From assembly GCA_937881255.1 (NCBI GenBank), contig CALGFH010000348.1:1-6532 (forward strand): a stretch of DNA of 6,532 bases, read 5' to 3'. This DNA is from an uncultured Actinomycetes bacterium (GTDB lineage Bacteria > Actinomycetota > CALGFH01). Of this stretch, positions 6,285-6,532 are shown piece after piece. The stretch's first letter is position 1. Every line of letters starts with the position of its first letter. The notes beneath the pieces are model-generated. The model was not told the origin of the DNA. It saw nothing but the letters and a program-made list of their open reading frames with translations, and searched no databases. Made by a program: the position numbers and the translations under genes.

Positions 6285-6532
6285 CTACGGCTTCAGCCAG
6301 AGCGAGGCCCTGGTGGGCTGCATGGTCTGGTCGACCACGGCCAGCAGCTCGCCGGTCAGGGTGCCCAGGTCGACCTGGTCCCGGAGCCGGGCGCTGAAGT
6401 CGGCGATGGTCCGGGCGGCGTCGTGGCGGCGGCGGTTGAAGCGCCGGTCGACCAGCGCCTGCACCCGCCTCCGGACGGGCTGGAAGATCGCGGCCACGGC
6501 CAGGGTGGCGGCGGCCACGACCAGGCTGGAGC
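6285..6532 (-). CDS. C-terminal part of a membrane protein with sensor-kinase-like linker, no kinase domain
   Basis: The frame is open to the right edge and ends at a TAG (minus strand of 6287-6285). About 82 residues are visible. They begin with the end of a hydrophobic segment (SSLVVAAATLAVAAIF), followed by a basic QPVRRRVQALVDRRFNRRRHDAAR stretch, written here as a description of residues around VDRRFNRRR. An amphipathic region RTIADFSARLRDQVDL follows, then TGELLAVVDQTMQP and a terminal ASLWLKP. From memory, this juxtamembrane pattern occurs in actinobacterial multi-pass membrane proteins and in sensor histidine kinases, where it leads from the last membrane helix into a GAF-like region. 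Here the protein stops at that point, with no DHp or ATPase domain. The function is not known. It lies 39 bases upstream of the lipoprotein gene on the same strand, so the two could be co-transcribed. Confidence 0.6.
   Translation of the reverse strand, partial: SSLVVAAATLAVAAIFQPVRRRVQALVDRRFNRRRHDAARTIADFSARLRDQVDLGTLTGELLAVVDQTMQPTRASLWLKP

Overview
The window is very GC-rich, with heavy G/C at third codon positions, long spurious open frames on the antisense strands and tightly packed genes. The gene families and their sequence style point to a member of the Actinomycetota. No rRNA, marker protein or other feature allows a finer placement, so the lineage is left open. All genes look like ordinary chromosomal genes. 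I see no mobile element, CRISPR array, tRNA or phage-like gene.

Layout. (1) Positions 1-3907, minus strand: a probable three-gene operon, read right to left. It holds a MacB/LolD-type ABC ATPase (3149-3907), a ten-segment FtsX/MacB-type permease of 848 residues (594-3140) and pdxH, pyridoxamine 5'-phosphate oxidase (583 to beyond the left edge). The gaps between these genes are 8 and 10 bases. (2) 3908-4041: a 134-base divergent intergenic region carrying a strong ribosome-binding site for the ATPase gene, a small UUCG-type hairpin, a direct repeat of 20-base period and a possible extended -10 element placed for leaderless transcription of the right-hand gene. (3) 4042-5025, plus strand: a ROK-family sugar kinase. 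(4) 5004-6245, minus strand: a secreted lipoprotein of the glucose/sorbosone (aldose sugar) dehydrogenase family. It converges on the kinase gene and overlaps its 3' end by 22 bases. (5) 6285 to the right edge, minus strand: the C-terminal end of a membrane protein that resembles the membrane-to-GAF linker of actinobacterial sensor proteins but stops without a kinase domain.

Working together. The ATPase and permease are almost certainly one transporter. The extracytoplasmic domains and FtsX fold suggest export or envelope work rather than nutrient uptake; the substrate cannot be read from the sequence. pdxH makes pyridoxal phosphate and is probably only co-transcribed. The ROK kinase (cytoplasmic phosphorylation of a hexose) and the dehydrogenase (oxidation of an aldose outside the membrane) both act on sugars, but they lie on opposite strands, so co-regulation is not implied. 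I found no convincing undescribed system. The points most worth a second look are the divergent control region, the 3' overlap and the kinase-less sensor-like terminus.
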